A stretch of DNA of 56,891 bases from Oscillospiraceae bacterium (GTDB taxonomy: Bacteria > Bacillota > Clostridia > Oscillospirales > Acutalibacteraceae): assembly GCA_015066365.1 (NCBI GenBank), contig SVON01000009.1, forward strand, positions 1 through 56,891, in the 5' to 3' direction. Below, one piece after another: positions 22,920 to 30,791 of the stretch. Below the pieces are notes generated by a model. It was given only the letters and a program-made list of their open reading frames with translations. It was not told where the DNA came from and made no database searches. The first letter of the stretch is position 1, and the number at the start of each line of letters is the position of its first letter. The position numbers were made by a program, and so were the translations under genes.

Positions 22920-25013
22920 TCATTCAATAACAATCCCCTCCGGGGCGGTGATGACGGGGGCTTTGCCCTCCTGCATCTCAATACGCACCACGCCGGTGGG
23001 CACGGGGATTTCTACGGTGGCAGAAGCAAACCCTAAAAGGTCGGGGTTCAGCCGAATCCTGGTCATACCCGGCTCTAAAATCTCCAGGCCGGACAGCGCC
23101 ATCGGCAGGGCATACAGCGGCGTACCGCCCCACCCGTGGCTATGGTCAAAGGGGTAATCGGACTGCTTGTAGAACCCCTCCGGCAGTCCCTTGGGACAGG
23201 AGCGGATGGGCTCTTTCCAGTCCTCCAACAGTCTCCGGGTAAACGGATGGGTCAGACCGTTGACCCGCACCGCCTCCAGCACGAAGTGGGCGAAATAGGG
23301 CTGAAAATAGCCCAGAGAATCGTCCTCTAAGGTGCGGGTGAGCAGGTCCGCCGGGTTATCGTGCACCCCGAACAGCGCCGCCAGCACGTTGGAGTGACGG
23401 CGGTAGTACCGCTTGTCCACATTTTGCGGCATCCACCAACTCACCAGATCCTCCCGAGTGGGAGTGTTCAGGCCCTCAAAATAGAGTTCTTTTTCCGGGT
23501 CGTACAAATGGGTGTTGATGGCGTTTTTCAGCGCCGCGGCACGGGTGCGGTAGCGCTCGGCCTTGGCGGCATCTCCCAAGGCTTCGTAGATTTTTACACC
23601 ATAGATCAGGCCGCCGTAATAGAACAGATTAAGGAAGGTCTGCCCCAGCGCTTTAGGCGGGTGGTGGAGGGAAATATCGTCCACCGTCACCCAGTCCACA
23701 AACATATAACTGGGGGGATTCTCCACCAGGCCCTTTTCGTCCAAATAGCCGTGGAAGGTGTCCAGGAGCAGTTCTAACGCATCCTCGCACTTCGTAAGCA
23801 GTTCATTGTGTCCGGCAAACAGGTAGGCGTGGTACAGCATCATCACCCAGATCATACTGTAGGTGGCGTGGAACATTTCGCCTTTTTTCACCCGCAGGAT
23901 GTCGGCGGTGCGCAGTACGTCAAACTCCGCCAACCGCAGGTCGCCGTAGGACAGCGCGGTCATCATCATCTCCACGTAATAGTCGCCGGTGCAGGCCATA
24001 GGCTCACAATGGAGCACGCTCTCCGACTCAAACATCTGCATACACTCTTTCAGCGAGTGACGGCAAACGTCCAACACCAGGTTGAGATCCTCATCAGAGG
24101 TGGTGGTCATCGCACACCGGGTCACCGGGAAGTGGGTCTCCACCACCGACAGGGTGACGGTGGCGGAGGTGTCGCCGGTATTCTCCGCCAGCACGTGATA
24201 ACCGCCCACGCTGCGGATGCCGGGACTGATGTACTCGGTGTCCCGGACAAAGACGTACTGCTCGGTGGCCTGAATGACCTCAGTTTCATAGCATTGGAGC
24301 GTCATTTCCACCTTAGACTCAGTCCGCACCTTGAGATGGATAAAGCCGGAATACACCAAGGGATACTCAAAATCCCACTCTCCCTTGCTGTGAGGGGCGA
24401 CGGTGAAGGTGTTGGGCAGGATATCCTGCTCCATCCGGGGCGGGATGGGGGCAGGCGTAGAATGCCAGCGATTGTCGATCTCTACCGCCGGGGCAAAATC
24501 GTCCGCTGGCTGAGTACCGTCGTAGTAGTCCGGGGCGGTGTAGGCGTGATTCTTGCGGCACAGCCAGGTAGCATCGGTGGTGATCTCTTCCACCCTGCCG
24601 TCCTCCAGTTCTACGGTGCCGTACAGCATAAAGCCACCATGCCCCATAGAAAACTCGTTGATACGCACCGGCATCATCTTCACCCAAGCGTGAAAATCCA
24701 GCGTGTTCCCCGCCGGAAACACCTCAGACGTGAAGGAATAATGGGTGGGCCAGGGTACCTCGTTGCTGATGTAAAAGTCGCCGCCGGGGTTGGCGGGGCC
24801 GGTGGCCACAAATCCGCCGTTACAATACAGACGGAACTCCGTATCACCGCTATAAGTCAGGGTTGCTTTACGGATTTTTGCCGTAAAGCTATATCCCTTT
24901 ACAAACTCACAAACCGCATAGTGGTGCGGTTCTTTGTCGCACCAACCATTGATAACGGTGGTCTGCGCATCCGGGTAACGAATGGGGTCTAACCAGATCC
25001 AGTTCTGTTTCAT
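22920..25013 (-). CDS. GH78-like alpha-L-rhamnosidase-type glycoside hydrolase
   Basis: A 697-residue protein with N-terminal beta-sandwich domains (about 1-300), an (alpha/alpha)6-barrel catalytic region (about 310-610) and a C-terminal beta domain. The barrel end HSHGWGGTPLYALPMALSG (about 625-643) is typical for GH78. The family's DERLGW-type acid motif is replaced by a divergent EPMACTGDYY, so activity or substrate may differ. No signal peptide is seen, so it is cytosolic. Its ATG overlaps the stop of the ASKHA/ferredoxin gene by 4 bases, which implies co-translation. Confidence 0.82.
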   Translation of the reverse strand: MKQNWIWLDPIRYPDAQTTVINGWCDKEPHHYAVCEFVKGYSFTAKIRKATLTYSGDTEFRLYCNGGFVATGPANPGGDFYISNEVPWPTHYSFTSEVFPAGNTLDFHAWVKMMPVRINEFSMGHGGFMLYGTVELEDGRVEEITTDATWLCRKNHAYTAPDYYDGTQPADDFAPAVEIDNRWHSTPAPIPPRMEQDILPNTFTVAPHSKGEWDFEYPLVYSGFIHLKVRTESKVEMTLQCYETEVIQATEQYVFVRDTEYISPGIRSVGGYHVLAENTGDTSATVTLSVVETHFPVTRCAMTTTSDEDLNLVLDVCRHSLKECMQMFESESVLHCEPMACTGDYYVEMMMTALSYGDLRLAEFDVLRTADILRVKKGEMFHATYSMIWVMMLYHAYLFAGHNELLTKCEDALELLLDTFHGYLDEKGLVENPPSYMFVDWVTVDDISLHHPPKALGQTFLNLFYYGGLIYGVKIYEALGDAAKAERYRTRAAALKNAINTHLYDPEKELYFEGLNTPTREDLVSWWMPQNVDKRYYRRHSNVLAALFGVHDNPADLLTRTLEDDSLGYFQPYFAHFVLEAVRVNGLTHPFTRRLLEDWKEPIRSCPKGLPEGFYKQSDYPFDHSHGWGGTPLYALPMALSGLEILEPGMTRIRLNPDLLGFASATVEIPVPTGVVRIEMQEGKAPVITAPEGIVIE

Positions 25014-26452
25014 TGAGGTACCTCCAGGGTCATATTCTCGAAAAATCGGGTGGCAAAATAGGGGCTTTGGGCCAGGTCGACTACCTCAACAGCGTCCAGC
25101 AGGCGGCTTGCCGTTTCTCTCAGCGCGGTATCCAGCAACAACCGGACTGCACCACTCAATGCGGCGTTGCCCACCGGGTCTATACGCTCCGGCAGGATGG
25201 GCGGAAGCAGGCCAATATGTATCGCGTTTTGGATATTCAGGTACCGACCAAATCCACCGGCCACCTTGATGCCGGTTAGGTCTGTGACGGGCATTCCGGC
25301 GGTGTGAAGCAAGGTGTCGATGCCGGAGCGAATGGCGCTTTTAGAAGTGAGCAAGGCCGCCACATCCTCCGCCGTCAAGGAAATGCCGGGGGCCAACGGC
25401 ACCGGAGCGGTCTCCCCTAGCATCGCCAGGCAAGCAAGGCCATCCACCAAGCCGCTGCCACAGACACCGGTGGCTTCTGCCCCACCGATGACGTGGGGAT
25501 ACAGCGCGCCATTGACCAGTTCCACCCGGTCGATGGCGCCGGGGGCGGCCACCATTCCGCAGGAGATCCCCACCCCCTCAAAGGCGGGACCGGCGGCGGT
25601 GGAGCAGGCGTAGAGCTTTCCGTTTGCGTTCAGCACCATCTCACCGTTGGTGCCGATATCCAACAGCAATTCGCCCTGATTTAGATCGGTAGCCAGCAAG
25701 GCGGTGGCGGTGTCGCCGCCGATAAAGGCGGAGACGCAGGGCGCCAAATACACCGCCACACCGGGATAATCGGGCAGAGAAATCCGCTCTCCAAAACGGG
25801 AATGACCGGTAAAGGGGGCGGTGGCAAAGGGAGTCACGTCCCTGCCGGTGAGCAAAGTCAGCATCACCGTATTGCCGGTGATCACGATCTCGTCCAGATC
25901 GCCGGGAGCAAGGCCTGCCTGTGCCGTCAAGGCGGTCAGCAGGCGTGAAAGACCGGTGCGAATAGCCTTGGTTGTGGGGCTTCCTTTGAGCGTTGCCTCC
26001 ACCCGGCTGATAACGTCAGCGCCAAAGGCGGCCTGGGGGTTGGGGGCTCCGATCTCTGCCAGCAAGGCTCCGTCTGCGGCGTACAACTGCGCCGCCAAGG
26101 TGGTGGTACCGATGTCCACCGCCGCCCCATACCGGGCAAAGCCGGGACGGACACGTGCAGGGGCCTCACCCTCCAGGCAGACGACCATCGGTTCGGCGGA
26201 CCGGGTCTGTACCCGGCACGCGCCCTGCACCATGGTACAGCAGGCCAGACGAATACCGTCGGTGATCTCCAGGGCGGTCAGGTGGCGCTGTTCCTCTGAG
26301 GAAAGCGGGCTGAGTTCCCCCCACGCACGCACCTTACACTTGCCGCAGACGCCTTTTCCCCCACAGGGATGGGGCAGATCGGGCAACAGCGCGCTAAGAC
26401 GGGTGCCCTCCGGCACGGTGTGGATACGATTATTGAGCGTTACCTGCGCCAT
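25010..26452 (-). CDS. RACo-like ASKHA ATPase with N-terminal 2Fe-2S ferredoxin domain
   Basis: A 480-residue protein combining a ferredoxin-type domain, with cysteines in PCGGKGVCGKC near residues 29-39 plus a later CC, and an ASKHA ATPase domain starting near YGAAVDIGTTTLAAQLYA (about 105). This is the DUF4445/RACo architecture, whose known members use ATP to drive electrons to cobalamin and reactivate corrinoid proteins. No corrinoid protein or methyltransferase is in the window. It is followed by the GH78-like gene with a 4-base overlap, and starts from promoter 26482-26510. Confidence 0.88.
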   Translation of the reverse strand: MAQVTLNNRIHTVPEGTRLSALLPDLPHPCGGKGVCGKCKVRAWGELSPLSSEEQRHLTALEITDGIRLACCTMVQGACRVQTRSAEPMVVCLEGEAPARVRPGFARYGAAVDIGTTTLAAQLYAADGALLAEIGAPNPQAAFGADVISRVEATLKGSPTTKAIRTGLSRLLTALTAQAGLAPGDLDEIVITGNTVMLTLLTGRDVTPFATAPFTGHSRFGERISLPDYPGVAVYLAPCVSAFIGGDTATALLATDLNQGELLLDIGTNGEMVLNANGKLYACSTAAGPAFEGVGISCGMVAAPGAIDRVELVNGALYPHVIGGAEATGVCGSGLVDGLACLAMLGETAPVPLAPGISLTAEDVAALLTSKSAIRSGIDTLLHTAGMPVTDLTGIKVAGGFGRYLNIQNAIHIGLLPPILPERIDPVGNAALSGAVRLLLDTALRETASRLLDAVEVVDLAQSPYFATRFFENMTLEVPQ

Positions 26453-26481
26453 CAGGTCACCTCCTTGAGAAATATGACAAA

Positions 26482-26510
26482 ATTATACCACAGATGCCGA
26501 AAAAGAGCAA
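26482..26510 (-). promoter_or_regulatory. Promoter of the RACo-like/GH78-like operon
   Basis: On the minus strand TTGCTC (26505-26510), a 17-nt spacer and TATAAT (26482-26487). The gene's ATG lies 30 nt downstream with AAGGAGGTGA. Between 26511 and 26598 no gene or other signal was recognised. Confidence 0.7.
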
Positions 26511-26598
26511 GAAGCAAGTAACAACCTCGCTTAGCGTTAGCGCCGCAATTAACACCTAAGTTAAGCACCTATCTATCCGGTTTCGCCCTCTTGCTCCT

Positions 26599-26689
26599 TT
26601 TTCGGGGGTTCGAGCAACGTTTGTGTACGAAAAAGAAAAACACCACCCGTTGGGTGGTGTTTTTCTTTTTGGCGCGCCCGAAGGGACTC
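26599..26689. repeat. 91-bp direct repeat, copy 1, with truncated tRNA-Arg 3' end
   Basis: Positions 26599-26689 match 26763-26853 (offset 164) with one mismatch. The repeat contains a terminator hairpin (26632-26666) and the last 20 nt of tRNA-Arg including CCA (26670-26689). Here the tRNA part breaks off after GGGACTC and continues into unrelated sequence (26690-26762). No intact tRNA is formed from this copy. Confidence 0.9.
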
Positions 26690-26762
26690 TGAACCTTGGT
26701 TTTGCGCCCCTCTTGTGCTTGTCCATCGCTCTACTCGCAAAACCCTGTGAAAATACTTCGTA

Positions 26763-26853
26763 TTTTCGGGGGTTCGAGCAATGTTTGTGTACGAAAAAGA
26801 AAAACACCACCCGTTGGGTGGTGTTTTTCTTTTTGGCGCGCCCGAAGGGACTC
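26763..26853. repeat. 91-bp direct repeat, copy 2, at the intact tRNA-Arg 3' end
   Basis: The second copy of the repeat, in its natural context: the last 20 nt of the complete tRNA-Arg gene and the terminator (26796-26830) that follows it. Comparison with copy 1 shows a single C/T difference. Confidence 0.9.
26796..26830 (-). terminator. Terminator of tRNA-Arg
   Basis: The stem AACACCACCC/GGGTGGTGTT with a short loop is flanked by A- and T-runs, 8 nt after the tRNA CCA end on the minus strand. An identical copy lies at 26632-26666. Confidence 0.9.
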
Positions 26854-26910
26854 GAACCCCTGACCTCTTGATTCGTAGTCAAGCACTCTATCCAGCTGAG
26901 CTACGAGCGC
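26834..26910 (-). tRNA. tRNA-Arg (ACG)
   Basis: A complete 77-nt cloverleaf on the minus strand. The acceptor strands GCGCTCG and CGGGCGC pair (one T-G), with discriminator G and encoded CCA. The stem CTTGA/TCAAG holds the loop CTACGAA, so the anticodon is ACG, read as ICG after deamination. It is a single tRNA gene with consensus promoter and terminator. Confidence 0.97.
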
Positions 26911-26937
26911 ATAGCGCCTCGTTAGGCAACGGACAGT

Positions 26938-26966
26938 ATTATAACCACTTTTATAGTATTTGTCAA
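26938..26966 (-). promoter_or_regulatory. Consensus promoter of tRNA-Arg
   Basis: On the minus strand TTGACA (26961-26966), a 17-nt spacer and TATAAT (26938-26943): a full consensus promoter about 30 nt before the tRNA. Confidence 0.93.
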
Positions 26967-27087
26967 TAGATATTGCGAAAAAAGTGCAAAAGAATTTTTC
27001 TCTATGGAATCCCTAACTTCATGAATACATATCCGCCTCTGTTTCCGGCAACACTACTCACAATTCCGGTATAAAGGCGGTGATGGG

Positions 27088-27747
27088 ATGACCATATCGG
27101 TGTTGAGGACGATCATTCTGTACGGTTTGCTGATCGTCGCCATGCGTTTGATGGGCAAACGGCAATTGGGAGAGCTCCAACCCACCGAGCTGGTAGTCAC
27201 CCTTCTGCTCTCCGACCTGGCGGCGGTGCCCATGCAGGAGAACGGTCTGCCGCTGCTCAACGGAGTTCTGCCCATTCTGGTGTTGGTGTCGCTGGAATTA
27301 CTCATCTCCGGAGCCATGCTCAAAAGCCCAAAAATCGCCCGGCTGGTGTCCGGCTCTCCCCTGCCCATCATCCAGGATGGTAAGGTGGACGAAGGTGTGA
27401 TGCGCCGGCTTCGTATCTCGGTGGACGACCTACTGGAATCCCTGCGGCAACAGGACATCTTCGACATACGGCAGGTGCAGTACGCCATCGCTGAGACCAA
27501 CGGCCACATCAGCGTGTTTCAGTATCCCAAGACCGGTGAACCGCCGAAGCAGATGCCGGTGGTGGTGATCACCGACGGGGCTCTTTGCGCTTGGGGTATG
27601 CAGCTATGTGGCCTGACCGAAGAAAAACTGGGGCGCATCCTGCATAAAGAAAAATGCCGGCAGGAGGACGTATTCCTCATGACCGCCACCAAGGACGGAC
27701 AGCACCATCTGCTGACCCGTGCCCAGGTGAAAGGCGGTGGCGGATGA
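27088..27747 (+). CDS. YetF/DUF421 family membrane protein
   Basis: A 219-residue DUF421 protein with three N-terminal membrane helices (about 4-20, 30-45, 57-76) and a cytosolic C-terminal domain. Family features are RLMGKRQLGELQPTELV (about 20-36) and ITDGALCAWGMQLCGL near 157-172. Homologues in Bacillus are in the sporulation-linked YetF/YkjA/YrbG group, with roles in spore germinant receptor traits. The function here is unproven. The stop overlaps the following DUF4363 gene by 4 bases (ATGA), matching the usual DUF421-DUF4363 pairing in clostridia. Confidence 0.93.
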   Translation: MTISVLRTIILYGLLIVAMRLMGKRQLGELQPTELVVTLLLSDLAAVPMQENGLPLLNGVLPILVLVSLELLISGAMLKSPKIARLVSGSPLPIIQDGKVDEGVMRRLRISVDDLLESLRQQDIFDIRQVQYAIAETNGHISVFQYPKTGEPPKQMPVVVITDGALCAWGMQLCGLTEEKLGRILHKEKCRQEDVFLMTATKDGQHHLLTRAQVKGGGG

Positions 27748-28124
27748 AACGGCTATGGGTGGCGGCGGTGCTGCTGTGCGTTGCCGCCGGGCTGTGTCTG
27801 TCCGCCTCGCTGTATCAGCACCGCCAGATCGATCGGATGCTGGATACGCTTGACCGATTGGAAACCGCCTATAATAACGAAAACACCGCCGAGGCTTATC
27901 GTTTCGCGGAGTGTCTGGTCCGGGAGTACCGAGCGGTGGGGCGGGTGCTCTACTGCTTTATCGCCCACAGCGACCTGGCGGCAAGCCAAGAGACGGTAAC
28001 CCTGCTCCCGGCTCTACTGCAACACGGCGGGCAGGAAGAGCTGACTATGGAGATTGCCCGATTGCGAGAGCAGCTGCTCCATCTGCGGGAAATTGACGAC
28101 CCGCTGTGGCAGAATATCTTATAA
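27744..28124 (+). CDS. DUF4363 family protein
   Basis: A 126-residue protein with one N-terminal membrane helix (about 4-22) and a helical extracytoplasmic domain, matching DUF4363 in size and context. DUF4363 proteins regularly follow DUF421 genes in spore-forming Firmicutes. The ATG at 27744 was chosen inside a longer open frame because it overlaps the DUF421 stop and begins with a normal signal-anchor. The two genes likely share a transcript ending at 28123-28160. Confidence 0.85.
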   Translation: MKRLWVAAVLLCVAAGLCLSASLYQHRQIDRMLDTLDRLETAYNNENTAEAYRFAECLVREYRAVGRVLYCFIAHSDLAASQETVTLLPALLQHGGQEELTMEIARLREQLLHLREIDDPLWQNIL

Positions 28125-28160
28125 AAAAACTCCGTTCTCAAACAAGAACGGAGTTTTTCT
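28123..28160. terminator. Bidirectional terminator
   Basis: A stem AACTCCGTTCT/AGAACGGAGTT with a 7-nt loop, A7 on one side and a T-run on the other. It ends the plus-strand DUF421-DUF4363 pair and the converging carboxypeptidase gene. Confidence 0.92.
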
Positions 28161-28165
28161 TTTCT

Positions 28166-29221
28166 TTATTCCTTTGGATAAAAGCCGTCGGTGGCCCCGC
28201 CCACGTAACGGGACAGGATGTTGATGTGGTCGTAGGTGGCTTTATAATTACCGCTACCGCCCATGGTCACAATGACGTAATCGTGACCGTTGTCCCCCTC
28301 GGCATAACTGGCCATGGTGTGCTTGGCCTCGTAGGTATAGCCGGTCTTGCCGCCGATGATGGTCGCGCCGGTGGGCTCATCGCCGTACATCCGCTCAAAC
28401 ATCGTGCTCTCCCAGGTCAGGCCCTCCGGATTCTGGGGGGTGGAGGCAGAGGTATACTTCACCGTGGTCAGCACCTTCCGACAGGTCTCATTCTTCATCG
28501 CCTCCATCAGGATCAGCGCCATATCCAGGGGGGTGGTATAATGGTCGCCGCTGTGCAGACCGCTGGAATTGACAAAATGGGTATTCTTAAGCCCTAATTC
28601 CTCTGCCCGCTGATTCATCATCGCGGCAAACCCTTCCTCCGAGCCACCCACGACCACCTCTAAGGCGGCGGTGGCATCGGCGCCGGAGGGCAGAATACAG
28701 CCATACAGCAGATCCCGCAACTTGACCTGCTCCTTATTCTTAAAGCCCGCCATAGAGGCGCCCTGCTGATAGCCAGGGTCGGTAATGGCGTAGGATATTT
28801 CAAAGGTGGCCTCCAGATCCGGGATGTTCTCCACCGCCACCAGCAGGGTCATCATCTTGGTGATGGAGGCGGGATACTTCGGTACCTCCGGCTGTTTCTG
28901 AGCCACGATGCGTCCCTCGGTCACATCCACCAAAACGGCGTACTGCGCATCCACAAAGCTCCCCATTTCCACCGTGTCCTTATCCGCCTTTAGGGTCGGG
29001 ACAGCGGGCTTCTCCAGCGTGGTGGGAGCGGCAGAGGGCTTTGCCGGGGTTTCTACCACCGGAGAGACGGTCTCCTCGGGGGACAGCAAAGCCAACGTAC
29101 CGGCCACCGCCGCCACCAGCAGGATCACCGCACAGAGCAGTAGTCCGGCACGGCGTAGCCACAGCATTCTCTTTTTCTTCCGCCATTGGCGGTATCGTCC
29201 CGAGTCGTATTGCTGACTCAT
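28166..29221 (-). CDS. D-alanyl-D-alanine carboxypeptidase (serine, S11 family)
   Basis: A 351-residue penicillin-binding-type enzyme that trims the terminal D-Ala from peptidoglycan stem peptides outside the membrane. A basic cytosolic tail and one anchor helix (about 23-45) precede a low-complexity Pro/Ala linker. Active-site motifs: SITK (S119, K122), SGA at 179-181 in place of the classical SGN, and KTG at 292-294. The ATG at 29221 was preferred over one 12 codons upstream. It has no separate C-terminal anchor domain. Confidence 0.93.
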   Translation of the reverse strand: MSQQYDSGRYRQWRKKKRMLWLRRAGLLLCAVILLVAAVAGTLALLSPEETVSPVVETPAKPSAAPTTLEKPAVPTLKADKDTVEMGSFVDAQYAVLVDVTEGRIVAQKQPEVPKYPASITKMMTLLVAVENIPDLEATFEISYAITDPGYQQGASMAGFKNKEQVKLRDLLYGCILPSGADATAALEVVVGGSEEGFAAMMNQRAEELGLKNTHFVNSSGLHSGDHYTTPLDMALILMEAMKNETCRKVLTTVKYTSASTPQNPEGLTWESTMFERMYGDEPTGATIIGGKTGYTYEAKHTMASYAEGDNGHDYVIVTMGGSGNYKATYDHINILSRYVGGATDGFYPKE

Positions 29222-29254
29222 ACACTCACTTCCTTTATCCACAGGCATAACCGG

Positions 29255-29285
29255 CAAAAGCCTCCGGGATACCGGAGGCTTTTTG
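29255..29285 (-). terminator. Terminator after htrA
   Basis: A stem AAAGCCTCCGG/CCGGAGGCTTT with a 4-nt loop directly after the htrA stop; the T-tract is short. Confidence 0.8.
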
Positions 29286-29286
29286 C

Positions 29287-30702
29287 TTATTTCGTTCGTT
29301 GCTGTTCCTTAAGGGTGGCGGTAACGCTCAGCGAAGTCACCTGACCGGTGCGCGGATCCGAGCGCAACATCTTGAGGGTAACCTTATCCCCCACCTTATG
29401 CTTCGCCAACTGAGCCCGCAGGGTACCGTAATCGGTGACGGTAACGCCGTCAACCTCCACGATCAGGTCGCCGACCTGAGCCTGGGTGCCCTCTAAGCAG
29501 GAGCCCTTCTCAATGGTGGCGATCATAAAACCCTTATAGATGCCGGAGTCCACCGTGTCACCGGTGATGCCCAGCGCCACACGCCCCTTGACGTAGCCGT
29601 ATTTCATCAGCGAGTCAATGATCACCTTGGCCTCGTTGATGGGGATAGAGAAGCCCAGACCCTCATAGCCGGTGGCGGCGATCTTGGCGGAGTTAATGCC
29701 CACCACCAGCCCCTGCTTATTCAGCAGAGGGCCGCCGGAGTTGCCGTAGTTGATGGCCAGATCCACCTGCAGGCACTTGATGGCGTAGCCGGTGTCGTCG
29801 TACACGTCGCGGGCTTTAGCCGAGACGATGCCCTGCGTCGCGGTCCAGGACAGGCCGGCCGCGTTGCCCAGCGCCACCACCCGTGCGCCCACCGCCAGCT
29901 TATCGCTGTCGCCAAACTTGGCCGGGGTCAGGTTGGTCGCCTTGATCTTGATCACCGCCAGATCAGTGGACTCATCCACACCCACGATGGTAGCCCCCTC
30001 ATAGGTGGTGCCGTCGTAGGTGGTCACGTCCACCCGGTCGAAAGGCTGGCCGGTGCTCTCATTCACCACACAGTGGCGGTTGGTGACGATGTAGCCGTCC
30101 TTGGTCATCACAATACCGGTGGAGCCGCCGGCTTCCTCCAGGTTGCTCTCGCCAAAATAGAAGTTATTGGTTTTGCTGTAAGCGGTGAGCACCACGGTGG
30201 AGTCGTAGTTGAGGTTGACGATCTCCTCGGTGCTCAGACCGCCGTCGTTGGTATCCCACGTATCGATCTGCAACACCGGAGCATTCTCATTGTACTCGTG
30301 GTCGCCGCCAGCATTCTGGATCTGCTGCGCGTCGTCGGGGGCGGTGATCTCCTCCCCCTCAGCGGGGTTGTTAAACAAGGAGGAATGCTTGACGAAATAA
30401 TAGGTGCCGCCAAACAAGCCGATCAAAAGGGCCAAGGCCCCCACCACCGCCAACAACTTGACCCAAACCGACGAAGTGGGTTGGGGGTGTTCTTCGGTCG
30501 GGGCAGACGAACTGCCGGAACCGTAATATCCCCGCTCATAGGGCGGATGGGGCGGCTGATAGGACACAGCCGGCGGGGTGACCGGAGCAACCGGGGTCAC
30601 CGGCTCCTCGGTCGGAGTCTGTTCAGACGGAGCAGGGACCGGCTCCGAAACGGGAGCGGCGGTTTCCTCCGGGGTGTTCTGCGGATTCCACTGATCGGGC
30701 AT
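29287..30702 (-). CDS. HtrA/DegP family membrane-anchored serine protease
   Basis: A 471-residue protease for quality control outside the membrane. It has a Pro/Glu-rich cytosolic N-terminus (1-80), one membrane helix (about 81-104), a trypsin-like domain with catalytic His210 (TNRHCV), Asp247 (STDLAV) and Ser322 (GNSGGP), and one C-terminal PDZ domain (about 380-465). The ATG at 30702 was chosen; an upstream TTG four codons earlier is in frame. It lies downstream of a two-component system and has its own promoter at 30732-30759, possibly controlled by that system. Confidence 0.95.
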   Translation of the reverse strand: MPDQWNPQNTPEETAAPVSEPVPAPSEQTPTEEPVTPVAPVTPPAVSYQPPHPPYERGYYGSGSSSAPTEEHPQPTSSVWVKLLAVVGALALLIGLFGGTYYFVKHSSLFNNPAEGEEITAPDDAQQIQNAGGDHEYNENAPVLQIDTWDTNDGGLSTEEIVNLNYDSTVVLTAYSKTNNFYFGESNLEEAGGSTGIVMTKDGYIVTNRHCVVNESTGQPFDRVDVTTYDGTTYEGATIVGVDESTDLAVIKIKATNLTPAKFGDSDKLAVGARVVALGNAAGLSWTATQGIVSAKARDVYDDTGYAIKCLQVDLAINYGNSGGPLLNKQGLVVGINSAKIAATGYEGLGFSIPINEAKVIIDSLMKYGYVKGRVALGITGDTVDSGIYKGFMIATIEKGSCLEGTQAQVGDLIVEVDGVTVTDYGTLRAQLAKHKVGDKVTLKMLRSDPRTGQVTSLSVTATLKEQQRTK

Positions 30703-30731
30703 AAAAAAGCACAACCTTTCTGCTTTGTGTA

Positions 30732-30759
30732 ACTATAAGATACCATCAAAATGTGACAA
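30732..30759 (-). promoter_or_regulatory. Promoter upstream of htrA
   Basis: On the minus strand TTGTCA (30754-30759), a 16-nt spacer and TATAGT (30732-30737), between the sensor kinase stop and the htrA start. Confidence 0.6.
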
Positions 30760-30791
30760 AACTTTGAATGAAATGTAAGTGTTTTACTAAT

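Noticed and set aside
26599-26853. CRISPR array suggested by the direct repeat pair
   Set aside because: There are only two copies, the repeat unit is 91 bp long and made of tRNA and terminator sequence, and no cas gene is present.
26556-26882. A 108-codon minus-strand frame across the tRNA-Arg repeat
   Set aside because: It runs through both terminator copies and the tRNA 3' end, so it is an artefact of the 91-bp duplication.
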